In this document: positions 1 to 10,196 of the stretch, one piece after another | Layout of the letters: every line of letters starts with the position of its first letter | Numbering within the stretch: the stretch's first letter is position 1 | Source of the DNA: Cyclostephanos tholiformis | Lineage: Eukaryota > Bacillariophyta > Thalassiosirophyceae > Thalassiosirales > Thalassiosiraceae | DNA length: 18,688 nucleotides | Direction: 5' to 3' | Assembly (NCBI GenBank): GCA_036939975.1 | Contig: JALLPB010001352.1 | Span: forward strand, 1 to 18,688 | Notes under the pieces: model-generated | The model's input: the letters and a program-made list of their open reading frames with translations, nothing else | Told to the model about the DNA's origin: nothing | The model's database searches: none | Translations under genes and position numbers: made by a program

Positions 1-95
1 TTTTTGAGGACAAAAATTCGAGAAGTTATAGCACATTTACGAAGCCCTAAAAAAAAGTGGTCGCATATCTGCAGCCATAGGGGTTAAGCTGTTAA
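1..95 (-). mobile_element. Terminus of a TTAA-targeting transposon (left copy)
   Basis: Read on the minus strand from 95 to 3, this 93-bp segment matches 18579-18671 at roughly 90% identity, and the match begins exactly at TTAA (92-95). Bases outside the TTAA differ completely between the copies. Here TTAA falls inside the RLT codons of a Copia reverse transcriptase, and the reading frame is lost at once beyond it. This is the footprint expected of a piggyBac-superfamily insertion, which duplicates TTAA. The element body would extend left beyond position 1. It holds a degenerate hairpin (59-76) beside a run of eight A on the plus strand. The element identity is inferred; no transposase of this copy is in view. 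Confidence 0.65.
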
Positions 96-2669
96 CCGCG
101 TGCGATGAGGATTTTCTTTCGTAAGACGCAGGTCGCATACAAACCGTCCGTACGTGATGTCTCGCCGGCGGTCCATCTGGATGTTTGCATAAGGTATGAA
201 GAAAATGGTGTTTGTTCCATCAATCCGTGTTCCCACACCTTGGGCCAATCTGCCAAATTCATCTGCTGACAATGTCGTCCACACCTCCTTGTAGTCTGGA
301 TGGGATAGCAGTTGGCGGTAAGTCAGTAACTGGCCTGTCACGTCATCAAGTACCGTGCAAGCAAGGTGGGTGGCGTGTAAAGTTCCATGTCCTTGTCTTG
401 TAGTGACACGTTCATTTTGTCCGCCTGCGATAACTGGTCCCAAATCTTTGAGGATCCGTTGTTGGGTTATTGCTGTAGGGAATGGTACAGCTATCGGTGT
501 ATGTGGTCCCGTTCGTGCTGGGTCCGGGTCAGGTGTAGCAGTCGGGAGAGTTGCAATGAAGCGGTCAAGTGGCGATGGAGGTTTCGGTGGGTTGACATCC
601 GTGATATGGCGGCTCATGACATCGAAATGGTGACGATTTGTATGCTGCTGGTCTCGTGGTGGGAGTGAGTTGTGATACATGTCGGTGAGTGTCTCCAAAT
701 GTGTGAGTTGGTGCTTTGTATCACATGCTAACCCTCCTGCCTTCTTAACAGCTTGCAGGAGTTGCTGGGTGGCGTTGGTGATGTAGTCTGCCGGTGAGAT
801 GGTTGGTGACATGTATTTTTTATGTTTGAAAATTACTGTCTCACACACCCTGGTCGCATTTGTTGCTTTCGACAACACTTTGTGGCACCGATAGTGTTCG
901 AGTGATGGGCCGAGGTACCAACCGGGTTGTGTATGGGGGGCCCACGTGCCTCTTGTTGTTGGGGCATTATGGAATTGCACTGCGCATCCGGCCGGGGCTA
1001 AAGGGTATCGGTTGTAATCGTATGGCCCGTATAAATGTTCGTATGCCGATAGGTGTGGTTTTTCTTTCGATTGCTTCAGGAGGTTGAGTGTGAGTTCTAT
1101 GTGCGGTATCAGTTTGTCCCATTGCGACATAGGAAAGTGTGGGTCAAGTCCGGCGAATACTGATATAACATGTTGTTTGAATGCCTTGATGGTGACTTCT
1201 GCTCGGTTGCGTCGGTGACAATGGGGAGGGACTAGCTCATATTGGCATGTTTTGCTGATTAGTTGTTTCAGTGCAGCGGAGCATTCGTTGTCAAGGATAT
1301 GTTTGTTGACGGTTAATCCAGCGGCTTTCATTCGGGAGAGTACACTGAGGTAAGCTCGCTGCATCTCGTCATCGCCTCTGTTTTTCGTCGGTTCCGCAAA
1401 TGTGTAATTTGAGTCGGCGTGCAATAGAATCATGATGTATTGATGTCCTGTGCGGGATTGGTACGGTAATCGTCCTGATTGGTCACTGAAAACTGTATGG
1501 GTAAGTTTGTACACTGACGTCGTTAAGGTGTTCTTGTCGCCCATGTCCGTTGGCAAGATCGGTAGTTGTGGAGGATGTGTACCAAGCAAGTCTTGTTTTT
1601 GTTTCGTTGACCTGACCCCTTGCCGCTGTTGCTGTGTGTGACCCATGATTGTTTCATCGCTTTCAGGGAAATGCTTTGAGACATTGTTGTGTATGAGCAG
1701 TGGCCATGTCCGTAAGTTTCCGTGGGCGATAGCTTTGAGCAATGTGTCCTTTGTCGGGAAGCCCAGGCTAGCATGATGCCATTGAATTGCTTGAGCAATA
1801 GATGGGAGGTCGAAAACAGCATTGGTCATGCATGGGATATCCGTTTGTATGTTGTCATGCCAGGTGATGGTGCTTGGCAGTTTTCGTTGACCTTCTGGTG
1901 CCACTCGCCAGAGGCCAGCATTATCTCTGCACCCTCGGAGGATGGGCTTAGTAGTGGCTATGATGGTAAGTGTATGTGATGGATACACCTCTGCACCATG
2001 TTCATGCAATATTGTGGTTAACTGTGCATCTGCCAGTCGCTTGACGCTAACCAGGTCATTCGTGAGACCCGGAATTATGTCACCATCCTGAACCTCTTTG
2101 GGGAGGTCAGGGTATGGTAGTGTAGCTTTGACTGACGCTGCCACAGGGTGCCCATTCGCGAGGCCGACAATTTTGCTTGATGGAATCGTTGTTTTCACCC
2201 ATCCACCCTCGGAGCTCCCGTAGTGTCCCGTGGCGCCGGAGTCGATGATCGCCTGCGCTGCGTGACCGGTCTGGGAGCAGGTTGAGTCGACCATGGTGTG
2301 TGGTTGGTGCCGTTCCCATACTGCATGGCAACCTTTATGAAATGTTTTGACGGTGGTAAGTTTGTCTTGGTCTCTTTTGAGTTTTGCCCTCCAGTTCATA
2401 AGACTCTCATGTGGTGTCGTTGTCAGCCCTGTGGTCATGGTTCGGTTGGGGTTGACTGGTGTTTGTTGTGATGAATGATGTGATGTAATCATTGGTGTTG
2501 GAAAAGTGTAAGGCACGTTGTTGTTGGTGGCAGGCTCAGCTAGAGGTTCGTAGTAATTTGTGAAGCAGTCCTTGGGGTACACGTAAGTCGTTTGTTTATC
2601 ACGGGTTAAAACTACCCCGGGAGCCCAAAAATCCGTTTCACAATACTTCTCTGCTGGCCCTTCACCCCG
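84..2669 (-). pseudogene. pol: Copia pol fragment: protease, integrase, start of RT
   Basis: The frame is open from just after a TGA at 2670-2672 to a stop at 84-86; the last native residues are HRTRLT near 96. Numbering from 2582, the aspartic protease motif DSGATGHYG starts near residue 114. A GAG-preintegrase-like segment (WHHASLGFPT) follows near residue 266. The integrase core then shows the D, D and E residues in FSDQSGR, ILDNECS and RRNRAEVTIKAFKQH. After the integrase come YEHLYGPYDYNRYPLAP and GWYLGPSLEHYRCH, typical of diatom Copia proteins, and the RT entry DEFGRLAQGVG. The RT catalytic box, RNase H and the C-terminus are missing, so this copy cannot be autonomous. It shares the reading frame of gag upstream (3887 and 2582 are in phase). 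The final few codons (84-95) come from the inserted element. Confidence 0.85.
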
Positions 2670-3887
2670 TCATTCCGTCTTCTTTTCCCGTGGTTTCCAC
2701 CCTTCTGGTTTATCTGTCTGGTTACTCGCTAGTGCCCAGCATTTTTCCGCAGGTACTTTGGGATGGTACCTGTTGCAGTGGATGCAGGGTACCCTTGCGG
2801 CTTTCTTTTCCTCCTTTTTGCCTGTGTTATTGCTGCCGCCCCCTGATTTGAGGCGTTTGATTTCCGCTTCGAGTTCCTTGAGTTAATCTTACAACGTTGA
2901 GGTGGTGGTGGTGACCGCATTCGCGACAGCTGCCGTGGGGTGATCTTTCACTGCATTGATGCCCGCGGTGGTGGCTTGGGCAAGAGCAAGAAGGTTCTCG
3001 TCGATGTATGTTTTTAGGTTGGCAATGCTAGTGACCTGATTCACAGTGGCCCCTACTGATCGTGCTGTTTTTGCTCCATACTGCTCGCGTTGGCGTCGTT
3101 CGTGGTCAGCTGCGGAGAAGTATTTCTTGAATTCGATCCACGTTTGATTTGTTGCTGCCCTGAGTTCCCATTTGATCACCTCCTCCTTGAAATCGCCATG
3201 ACCCTTGATCTGTTCGAGAATGGTTACCATGACGATGGATTCGCTTGCGGTGATGTTGTGCTTTTTGAGGATTTTAATGGTGGCGTCGACGTTTTTGAAG
3301 TGGCCCTTGAGTGGTAGGTCTCCTTCAAAGTTAACTGGTTCGTTGAGGGCATCCAACAATTGCTTCTTGTCGAAGACATCCGTGACTCTGGCGTTGGTTT
3401 GGAGGTGGGTCATCATGTTGAGTGGTGTCACATTTTCAAACTCCGTGTCGTCGTCTTCGATTTCGACTAACGTTTCTGCTGGTACATTGTTTATGATCAG
3501 GTACTTCAAAGCTTCCTTGACCCCTTCCTGAGTGTAGTACTGTTCCCGATCGGCCAAATGTTCATCCTTCGCTAGAGCAATCTCACCTGCAGTCGCCGTT
3601 GCAACATACTTGGCTGTGCGTCCCGGCTTTGCGTACTCAGTGAAAATCTCGCTGGTGCTCTGTAATAGGGTTTGGTATGCTCCCGTCTCAAGGATTAATC
3701 CTGCATATCCGTGTTGGCCACCATTGTGGTCTGACATGACACTTCGTGCGATGGTTACGATGCTCTTTTCAAACTTGTTGTACTCTTCTACAGTGTATTC
3801 CACTTTGTTAATGGCGGCCACGGATGCTGCTTTTGCTACGATGGCTGCATGTGCAGTATTCTTGATGGTTACGTTTCCTCCCGACAT
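2670..3887 (-). pseudogene. gag: Copia gag with zinc knuckle, interrupted by nonsense codons
   Basis: The ATG at 3887 opens a 332-codon gag-like frame (MSGGNVTIKN...) ending at TAA 2889-2891, with a second TAA at 2883-2885. The same frame then resumes with a coiled-coil-like LKELEAEIKRLKS and a zinc knuckle, CIHCNRYHPKVPAEKC (C-x2-C-x3-H-x7-C, 2739-2786). It stops at TGA 2670-2672 and continues in frame into pol. Gag forms the particle shell, and the knuckle binds element RNA. The intact frame on both sides suggests these are recent point mutations of a single gag-pol frame, though programmed readthrough cannot be excluded from sequence alone. Gag proteins are poorly conserved, so the assignment of the first 330 residues rests on position and on the linked knuckle. 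Confidence 0.75.
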
Positions 3888-3937
3888 TATGACGATGACA
3901 ATGGTACTTGTGTTATCGGAAGTTTGATTGATAAAAG

Positions 3938-4003
3938 TAAAATCACTAACTGCTAAACAGCGCAGTCAACCAAGTGTGATGAATAAATAGGTTAGTGATT
4001 TTA
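3938..4003. repeat. 13-bp inverted repeat flanking the putative LTR/PBS junction
   Basis: TAAAATCACTAAC (3938-3950) is perfectly complementary to GTTAGTGATTTTA (3991-4003), with a 40-base loop that holds the candidate primer-binding site and LTR edge. In the element RNA this would place the primer-binding site in a hairpin loop, an arrangement known in some retroelements. Confidence 0.6.
3960..3972 (-). other. Candidate primer-binding site of the Copia element
   Basis: On the minus strand this reads TGGTTGACTGCGC. It begins with TGG, the complement of a tRNA CCA end, and lies two bases downstream of a CA dinucleotide (3976-3975) that could end the 5' LTR. The spacing fits LTR elements. The matching tRNA would end GCGCAGTCAACCA; I cannot name it. 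Confidence 0.35.
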
Positions 4004-4273
4004 TGAGACTACGTTTAACCCCTGTGCGCGAAGATAGGTCCAATTATTGATGGAAGATGACTGATGTGCCATTCGATGGAAAATGACTGATCTGTCACTT
4101 ATTTGTTGTTTCTGATTGGATATGATTGGGAACACCTGTGTTCTTCCTGGATTGTGATCCTTTGTGGTCCAGCTTGGATTAGCAAAGTGATATTGTCAAG
4201 ACATGGGGAGCACTGGTCTTGCGGGGCAGTCTGCAATGGAATCATGGTATGGTACTGATGACTGATGACACAC
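3975..4273 (-). repeat. Candidate 5' LTR of the minus-strand Copia
   Basis: On the minus strand the segment would start TGTGTG (4273) and end ATCACA (3975), giving TG...CA termini. It includes a diverged 26-bp tandem duplication at 4049-4100. The inner edge is supported by the adjacent primer-binding-site candidate; the outer edge is a guess, as no partner LTR or target duplication is available. Confidence 0.3.
4049..4100 (+). repeat. Imperfect 2 x 26-bp tandem repeat
   Basis: Two adjacent units, 4049-4074 and 4075-4100, share GATGGAA, ATGACTGAT and a TGYCA core, differing at about five positions. The repeat lies inside the candidate LTR and could be a promoter or enhancer duplication of the element; that role is inference. 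Confidence 0.6.
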
Positions 4274-4401
4274 ACCAATGCAAAAGGTATGGTTGTTGAT
4301 GGTGCTCACATTATGATGCACTGCTCTCTCCTTGACTAATCCAAGGTCTTGCCCATCCAACTTCATCTATTTGACCTTGACATTTGCAAATGCAATGATT
4401 G

Positions 4402-4419
4402 GTGTTGGCAGAAGTGATA
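4402..4419 (+). repeat. LTR-start fragment shared with the 6375 LTR
   Basis: An 18-base exact match (G followed by TGTTGGCAGAAGTGATA) to 6374-6391, the first bases of the plus-strand Copia LTR. Similarity decays quickly downstream. It may be the start of a degraded 5' LTR or of another solo fragment. The stretch 4274-4779 holds no other recognised feature; a short Asp-rich open frame there looks like low-complexity decay. Confidence 0.4.
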
Positions 4420-4779
4420 AGTCAATGCTGGGTGACATATTTTCAATGCAGATGAAACGTGATGATGATGACAATGTCGATGATGATAGTGTTATTGATG
4501 ATTTTTATGAGCCAAATGACCACCAGGATGCCATTGCTCTCCTGACAAGCAAGGATATTTCTAGTTTCTAGAGTGTGCTGTTCTGTCGATGCATATAAAG
4601 GATGGATGATGTGATAACACCACTATGGACTATGGCCTCCTAATGCATGCTCTTTGGGCAGTGCAAAGTAGCCCACAGAGGGCCCTTGTCAAGGACAGCT
4701 TTGCGATGACCTCAGTGATGCCACCCCAGTCCCAGTTGAGGGCCATTATGAATAGCCCTGGGTTTTATCCTCCAACAGT

Positions 4780-6374
4780 ATTCCATTGGACCGGTGCAAG
4801 AAGGGTGTCACAAAGGAGCTGACACAGATGCCCAACATGTCAGTGTTCACCAAAGTCTCACATCCGAGCAGAAGAAAAAGGCTATTTCATCCCTCATCTT
4901 TCTCAAGGGAAAGCTGATGTATCCATCAAAGCACATTTATGTGTTGATCGCCGGAAGTAATATGGAGGAGACTGGACTAATGAGGAAACTATGTCCCCAA
5001 CAGTCTCTCTTGAATCTGTTTTCCTCGTGGCAGTCATTGATGCCCAGGAACACCGCAATGTTGCTTGCTTCAACATCCTGGGCACATTCTTCCATGGTGA
5101 TTGTGACATGGATATCACAATGGTCCTAGAAGGACGGCTGACCAAATGCCAATAAGTATAGTTCTGTAGTAAAATGCAGAAGGCTCTCTATGGCCCCTCC
5201 TATGGAGTGCTCTTTTACTTTATTGGTGGCTCCAAAGGGGCCTCGAGGAACATGGTTTCGTTCTTAACCCTTACAATCCTTGGATTGCTAAAAAACAAAT
5301 TGGAGGGTACCAAATGATGGTATGTTGGACCTGAAAGTCTCCCACTTTGACCCGGATGAGGTCACAAAATTTGGCAATTGGCTCAGTGAGAAATATTGCA
5401 TCCTGGTCTTTGGACACTGCAACAAGATCCACGACTATCTTGGAATGATACTTGACTATTCGTACATCAAGTCAATCATTGCGGATGTTCCGGAGGCCAT
5501 CTTGGGGTTCCGGGCAACACCGGCGGCAGACCACCTCTTTGATGTCCACAACCCCACCACTACTAAGCACCTCCTGGCCAGATGCTAGCTCTTCATCACA
5601 CCATCGCCCACCTGCTTTTTCATAGTGCCCGCAAATGGCTTGACATTGTCACCACTTTCTTGACAACTTGCATTCACAACCCAAACAAGGACAACTGGCG
5701 AAGAAGGGTAAAGGGCCACTTCTAATATCTCAACTGCACACTTCACATGCCTCTCATCCTGTTGGCTGATTCCATCACAATAGCTCGCTGGGGTTGACAT
5801 AAGTGGTGCCAATTGTTGTGGCCCCATGGGAGCTGGTATGAGTCTCGGCCAGGGCATGGCCATGAGCTACTCATGGAAACAAAAGATAAACACCAAAAGC
5901 TCGACTGAGGCCAAACTTCTCAGGGTGGACAATTCTTTGGCATATCTTATGGGCTTGGAACTTCCTGGCGGAGCAGGGGTATTCCGACATGGAATCCTAG
6001 ATCATCTATCAGGACAACATGAGCGCCATCCTCCTAGAAACAAAAGGCAAGACTAGCAGCACTAAGCGGATGAAACATATTAATTAAGTATTTTTACGTC
6101 AAGGACAACATTGACCAAGGCAAGATAGTCCTTGAACACTACCTGATGGATCAGATGTGGACCGACATCAACACCAAACCCAAACAGGCTGCAGTCATTT
6201 GTTAATTTTTCAACCAGGTTATAGGCACCCAAACTGACTACAATGATGCCTCGTTTCAGAACACTTTTGTCCACCTGCAAACCCACCTGGCATCCCTACA
6301 CTCGATCCCACCACTTCCCACGAGAAACCGATGCTCCCTGCACCTAAATCGGACCACGCAGCATCGCAGGAGTG
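4780..6374 (+). pseudogene. Decayed Copia reverse transcriptase-RNase H relic
   Basis: Fragments in all three plus frames assemble in the order of a diatom Copia RT. They are KGVTKELTQM near 4798, LTSEQKKKAISSLIFLKGK (4850-4920), SPTVSLESVFLVAVIDAQEHRNVACFNILGTFFHGD (4990-5105), QKALYG (5170-5195), LKVSHFDPDE (5328-5360), HDYLGMILDYS (5430-5462) and ATPAADHLFDV (5510-5550). RNase H pieces follow: KQKINTKSSTEAKLL (5880-5925), YQDNMSAILLETKGK (6005-6055) and KDNIDQGKIVLEHY...INTKPKQ (6100-6190). The catalytic box region near 5315 reads as WYV followed by a frame break, so YVDD is lost. There are many stops and frameshifts. It is older than the minus-strand element and of a different subfamily. 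The end of pol runs into the LTR at 6375. Confidence 0.8.
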
Positions 6375-6653
6375 TGTTGGCAGAAGTGATACGTTAGCGA
6401 TGATTGCTGATGTGACCACTTCAGCGCAGGCGCTTCTCCTACTAAGCAACGGATGTGTGTGGAGCCCCGGAATGTACCACGCACTTCGACTCCTCGGCAA
6501 GCCACAAGGAGTAGCCTGGGAGTGGGCGTTCATTCGCTCCTCTCACTTTTAATGATTAATCTTTGTTTAATAAGTTCTACACATGCACTACTATTAATCG
6601 CCGCATCCTGGTGAAGGAAGCGGCACTCCCAGTTGCATCAACAATTACAACTT
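6375..6653 (+). repeat. Copia LTR (3' LTR of the plus-strand relic)
   Basis: It starts TGTTGGCAGAAGTG immediately after the relic pol and ends GCATCAACA, giving a 5-bp terminal inverted repeat TGTTG...CAACA and a length of 279 bp. The position downstream of RNase H and the TG/CA termini are as expected for a 3' LTR. The five bases beyond (ATTAC, 6654-6658) would be one half of a target duplication, but the 5' partner was not found. Confidence 0.65.
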
Positions 6654-6799
6654 CGCTTGTGAAAATAATTATACAATTAACACTCTCCACAGGGCAGTAT
6701 CTTATCATCCTGTGAACGAGCCATCCCCATCGAAATTGATATTCTTTCTCGTGTAATACACATGAGACCCTTACTAATACCTCTACTTATACCTCAAAT
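6654..6799. other. 3' flank of the kinase gene
   Basis: 146 bp of AT-rich sequence between the LTR and the kinase stop codon. It probably contains the kinase 3' UTR on the minus strand; no clear polyadenylation signal was recognised. Confidence 0.4.
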
Positions 6800-8809
6800 T
6801 CATTTCATACTGCTCAAAATCCCCGTCGCCGATACGATCCTTCTCATCCCTCCCCCGACACTCTTGATGCTCAAATCACCACCGTCTCCCCCCACTCCAC
6901 TACCGCCCGTACCTTTTCCGCGGCTATTATCAAGTCCCCTCCTACTCTTCAACGTACTCCAAACGTTATTCCCGTGAACGGAGGAAAACCGCTTTATGGA
7001 ATCGTCGTCGTCGTTATTATTCGGCGATGATGTTTTACTAACGAATTGACGCAGTAGGGAGATGTGGTATGCGAAATTCTGATAAAAACTGAAGTTGGCC
7101 AAGGATTGGATCATTTCGATGCTTCGTTTCCTGTGTGTGCGTCATGATGATGATGGCGATGTTGGTGTTGGTGTTTCGACGAGAGACGTAGAAAGAGTTA
7201 AACAACACATCCCTCGGGTGAGAAAACTGAGAACAAAGCAAAAAAAAATTGAAAACGCCCGGACGATCATCATTTTAACCCACACTTCCATTGCGGCTCC
7301 GCCATTCCTGACCGGCATACCGCCTAGCAACTCCAGTAAAGCCTTTATCGTAACAACCTGGAGCTTCAACTTGTTGGCGTGACTTGGAGTCGATTCCGGG
7401 CATGCGGCATCGTGCTGCTCCCTGAGCAACGATAGGAATCGCCTACTGGTGTCCTTCGCGAGCATGGTGGCCAATATCGTCGTGACGCTACGTTCGAATA
7501 TTTGATATCCGAGGTAGGCATTGTGTCGATTGACGGAGCCTTCCAATACGACGGACGTCGTACTCTTGTTCAGCGTTCTCCCGTCGGGGGAAATATCGGC
7601 CGAGTCATCGTCGTTCGCGAATTCGCCCCCGCCGCAGCCGGCCTCTGCGATGATTTCCGCAATGGATAAGATCCCGGGCGTCGTCGTACCATATCCCTCC
7701 TGGTCGTGTTGGATGTGAAATTGCGAGAATTCGCAATGCATCAATTGCCTCGCGTCCTTCCTCTTCTCTTGTCTATATACCAATGCACCCTCGAGCATGT
7801 CGTAGAAGCTATCGGGCATATTCTTCGGCAGATTAGGCAAGTTGCGCAATCTTCCCGGCCTCGATCCCTGTAATACGTCGAAGGTCTCCTGCAGGGCGTC
7901 GGCGGGATATCCCGCGGCCATTACGTAGAGCGTGGTACCCGCGGACCATACGTCTGTCTTGGTGGTGTAATCGTGTTGGAACATCTCGGGGGAGATGTAG
8001 AAGGCACTGCCCGCGAAGGTGTGATGCCTGTGAACATCCGACGACGACGTAGTATCATCGGTCTTACCCGGTCCTCCTTCCATCCCATCGAGGGTGCCGC
8101 TGCCGAAGTCGATTAGGCGCAATTGGCTGTCCTTGTCCGCCGTGCAAAACATGACGTTCGCTTCGTTCGTCGAGACGATGTGCCGGCCGATTGTTAAATG
8201 CGATATCACGATCACGGCAACATCATAATATATTATGCCCGAATTAAATCACGCGGCTCACACCATGGACACATTACGTACAATAGGACTACCCCACTTA
8301 CCGGGCTTGATATCCCTATGTATGACCCTGTGCCTGGCGCAGTGATCGACCGCGCTCCACAATTGGTACGATATCCGACTAACGTCCTCGGTCCTCAATC
8401 CGCCCACCGAATCCCCGAACGCGTTGGACACCCAGGGCAGCATCTCGCCGCCCTCGCAATATTCGGTGATGAGATATATCGTGCTCGACGATTCGTAAAC
8501 GTCGACGAGCCTCAGCGTGTAACACTGTCCATCGAGACGTCGTAATATCTCCACCTCCCCCGCCAATACCTCCCTCCTCAACGGGGAGTAGATGGTATTG
8601 TCGCGGAATTGAAATCCCTTCCTCAGGTACTTCACGGCCAGGGGTCTATCGCACAGGTAATTATCCGACCTGACGTCATGTATCAACCTCACGAGGCCGA
8701 ATTCCCCCCTGCCCAATACCGTCGATTCGTGATATCGCTCGAGGTATTCCCGTTCGCCGCCAGATGACGACGCGATGTACGGCGATCGTGTCGATGTGCA
8801 TTGTCCCAT
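6800..8809 (-). CDS. Myristoylation-motif Ser/Thr protein kinase, three exons
   Basis: Proposed exons on the minus strand are 8809-8302, 8160-7284 and 7130-6800; they join in frame to 571 aa. The ATG at 8809 gives MGQCTS, a Gly2/Cys4 membrane-anchoring type start. The upstream frame has no ATG. Kinase landmarks are the glycine loop LGRGEFG (33-38), K60 in LAVKY, a likely helix-C Glu at 85, HRDIKPANV (164-172), DFG (187-189), SPE (226-228) and DVWSAG (239-244); the domain ends near 318. All catalytic residues are present, so it should be active. The activation segment is long (about 40 residues, Ser/Thr/Asp-rich). The tail of about 250 residues has an acidic stretch and a Gly-rich C-terminus and matches no domain I know. 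The layout resembles CAMK-group kinases, but no substrate or pathway can be assigned. Without the second intron the frame would end at 7142 as a 508-aa protein. Confidence 0.8.
7131..7283 (-). other. Proposed intron 2 of the kinase gene
   Basis: The donor GTGGGT and acceptor CACACACAG define a 153-bp phase-2 intron joining AMEV to KRSIEMIQSL. Support comes from similar size to intron 1, exact frame closure, and a coding-like third exon. An alternative acceptor, after the T-rich run ending CTCAG near 7226, would give a different C-terminus ending near 7038. Confidence 0.55.
8161..8301 (-). other. Intron 1 of the kinase gene
   Basis: The donor GTAAGT lies directly after CCC G, and the acceptor ends GAAG. 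Splicing joins HRDIKP to ANVMF through a split Ala codon (phase 1) and restores the catalytic loop, so this 141-bp intron is well supported. Confidence 0.9.
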
Positions 8810-8920
8810 TATTATAGACCGAGGAAAAAAAAACCTTACACACACACGATATGGATTAATGACGCCGATTGCCTCGCTACCTCCTATCCCCTATCGTGAA
8901 AATGAAGTGCGCGCGAGGGT

Positions 8921-8956
8921 CCATATTATTATTATATTATTATATGCCGCTATAAT
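8921..8956 (-). promoter_or_regulatory. AT-rich candidate core promoter of the kinase gene
   Basis: A TATTATTATATTATTATATG stretch lies about 115-145 bp upstream of the kinase ATG, in otherwise mixed-composition DNA. Its position suits a TATA-type element with a short leader. The leader also has a run of nine T followed by CCTCGG on the minus strand. The role is inferred. Confidence 0.35.
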
Positions 8957-9474
8957 TCACCGATGGCTCGCCGCTCTCTCGATACCCATCGCAATATGTT
9001 TTTTTATATTTTCGTGATAGGATGCACGATATTGGTGAACTCGGCTCCTGTTTTTATTTTTTTGTTTCTTCTCGGTTTGTTGAATCCAACATTGGAATTC
9101 GTATGATTGAAGTCTGCCCACCACCTGTCGAGGAGAGACAGATATGATGTTGTAATTGCGTCCCTCAAGGCTTCAAGGGACATTAGGTGTAGGATAGGAT
9201 ACGAAGTCCAACGCACTCACGGATGCGTTCGTCATAGAGATACCAAAAAAAAACCATCTCTCTCTCCGTCCTCTATCCTCCGGCATCGGGCAAAAAAAGC
9301 AACCCCCAACCCCCAAACCAGAAATTTTTATAAAGCAGCCCTGCGACTGGAAATTGGTCTATTTTAGAGTATTACCTCTACCATTATTTTTATGGGGGCA
9401 TAAAAGCAATGCTGGGGCAAAGCAATACTACCTAACTAAAAAAGCAAAAAATCTAACCAATTCTATCCAGGTAG
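8957..9474. other. Intergenic spacer, no recognised gene
   Basis: It holds A- and T-runs, a CT-rich stretch (9255-9285) and a partial palindrome around 9160-9181 (GTCCCT ... AGGGAC). A short minus-strand open frame (9216-9004) reads plausibly as protein in its middle but has no recognisable family and no clear start context, so it is not called. Confidence 0.4.
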
Positions 9475-10143
9475 TGGCTGGTCGAAGCAACTACTCTACC
9501 ACTAAATTATCCCCTCCCACACAGCCACCTCAGATACTCGCATCACCGGCGGATTTAAACAAAGAAGCCATGCCACCCCGTCGATCGTCCATTGGTGCGG
9601 TGCATCTGCCAGTGCAGGGGGGGCAGCGGTCCGATTGCCATGAGGGGTCGAATGAAAGCTCGACACCCTGGTGGTCCTGCCGCCTACCACCGTAGTACTA
9701 CTCTAAACCCTGCCCCCCCCCCCCCCCTAAAAATACCCCCAATTACTACCCCCTTGTTGGTTGTTTATGGATCAAGCCACGCCACCAGTTGCTCGCCCCC
9801 AGTATGGTGTGATCTTCGATGTCGGGGGGGCATGGGCCGGCAATCAAAATCAGGCCGACAAAGTAGGTTTCTTTGGGTGGTGCTGGTCCAAGCACCTACT
9901 CTATACCCTAGTACCACACTCAAAAATCCCCCCCACACCACCCACACACACAACCTCCACACAACCACCTACGATTCTCGTGTCGCCGGCCATTTCGGAC
10001 AAAACCGTGCCCTCCCCATCGCACGCATAGTACGGTGTGGAGGTATCACCGATGCAGGGGGGAGGAGGCCGTCCGACGAGGAGGAGGGGTCAATTGGAGG
10101 TGGGATCTGCCGATGGCTCATGTTTTTTCAAATGTAACAAATC

Positions 10144-10196
<53 letters not shown>

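Larger units (their letters stand above)
96..4273 (-). mobile_element. Copia-type LTR retrotransposon, 3' part missing
   Basis: A minus-strand Copia element with gag (zinc knuckle) followed in the same frame by protease, integrase and the first residues of reverse transcriptase. The order protease-integrase-RT is diagnostic of Copia. The rest of RT, RNase H and the 3' LTR are absent because the TTAA-type element end at 95 interrupts the frame. The 5' end is uncertain. A candidate primer-binding site at 3960-3972 and a TG/CA edge at 3975 put the 5' LTR just above gag, and its outer end is guessed at 4273, where the minus strand reads TGTGTG. With no second LTR in the window, LTR length and age cannot be measured. 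Confidence 0.7.

Noticed and set aside
4332..4571. Asp-rich small open frame as a gene
   Set aside because: Overlaps the LTR-start fragment, is made of GATGAT simple sequence, and has no recognisable domain.
6762..6977. Plus-strand Pro/Leu-rich open frame
   Set aside because: Antisense of the proposed third kinase exon.
8810..8845. Upstream kinase start giving a longer N-terminus (CVRFFFPRSII before MGQC)
   Set aside because: No ATG there (it would need GTG), and the downstream ATG gives a typical lipid-anchor start.
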